NCBI GenBank assembly: GCA_964564785.1
Contig: CAZMCT010000168.1
Coordinates: forward strand, 1-6,255
Direction of reading: 5' to 3'
DNA from: CAZMCT01 sp964564785
GTDB taxonomy: Bacteria > Planctomycetota > Phycisphaerae > UBA1845 > Fen-1342
DNA: 6,255 nucleotides
Position numbers and translations under genes: made by a program. The notes beneath the pieces are model-generated. The model was given only the letters and a program-made list of their open reading frames with translations, did no database searches and was not told the DNA's origin. Shown in pieces: positions 6,186-6,255 of the stretch; positions within the stretch are counted from its first letter, which is position 1; the number at the start of each line of letters is the position of its first letter.

Positions 6186-6255
6186 TGACAGGTCTCCGGC
6201 CTGTTACCCCTGGGGGACAGGCCTCCGGCCTGTCAACTGACCGACCGGAGGTCGG
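6186..6255. repeat. Cluster of three short inverted repeats (REP-like)
   Basis: Three hairpins lie in tandem. The first (6186-6206) has TGACAGG and CCTGTTA arms around TCTCCGG, with one mismatch. The second (6216-6234) has perfect 8-base arms GACAGGCC/GGCCTGTC around TCC. The third (6241-6255) has perfect 6-base arms CCGACC/GGTCGG around GGA, the complement of TCC, so it is the same design in inverted orientation. The shared CTCCGG core and alternating orientation resemble bacterial repetitive extragenic palindromes. The third touches the window edge, so the array may continue. It is followed by no gene here. Confidence 0.7.

Noticed and set aside
1..6255. CRISPR array, tRNA or rRNA genes
   Set aside because: No regularly spaced direct repeats and no tRNA-like or rRNA-like conserved sequence found on either strand.

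Overview
This is a GC-rich bacterial window, and every gene I can support lies on the minus strand. Read in the direction of transcription (right to left), the order is: a cluster of short inverted repeats, a PEP-CTERM secreted protein, gatE, a broken remnant of an unrecognised gene, mntA, hepT and gatD. The PEP-CTERM sorting signal (Val-Pro-Glu-Pro, hydrophobic stretch, Arg cluster), the Shine-Dalgarno motifs, the sigma70-like promoters and the GC content point to a bacterium. Planctomycetota (Phycisphaerae-like) is my best guess; this is an inference, not proven.

The core of the window is gatD plus gatE, the two subunits of the glutamyl-tRNA(Gln) amidotransferase that is classically regarded as the archaeal way to make Gln-tRNA(Gln). 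GatD releases ammonia from Gln or Asn. GatE phosphorylates Glu-tRNA(Gln) and amidates it. Both proteins are full length and keep their signature residues.

Between the two subunit genes sit two things. The first is a ~370-base decayed coding segment with one apparent frameshift. The second is a complete HEPN/MNT toxin-antitoxin pair, with mntA (AMPylating antitoxin) overlapping hepT (HEPN ribonuclease toxin). hepT in turn overlaps gatD by four bases (ATGA), so the toxin and the glutaminase/asparaginase subunit are probably cotranscribed and translationally coupled. A HepT of this family has been reported to trim tRNA 3' ends, so a tRNA-targeting toxin tied to a tRNA-charging enzyme is the most interesting arrangement in the window.

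Plausible promoters precede gatE, mntA and the PEP-CTERM gene. The last ~400 bases hold no gene I can defend. They end in three tandem hairpin repeats sharing a CTCCGG core, and a related imperfect copy lies between the PEP-CTERM gene and gatE. The first ~100 bases after gatD hold only a short palindrome. The long open frames on the plus strand are antisense shadows of gatD and gatE.
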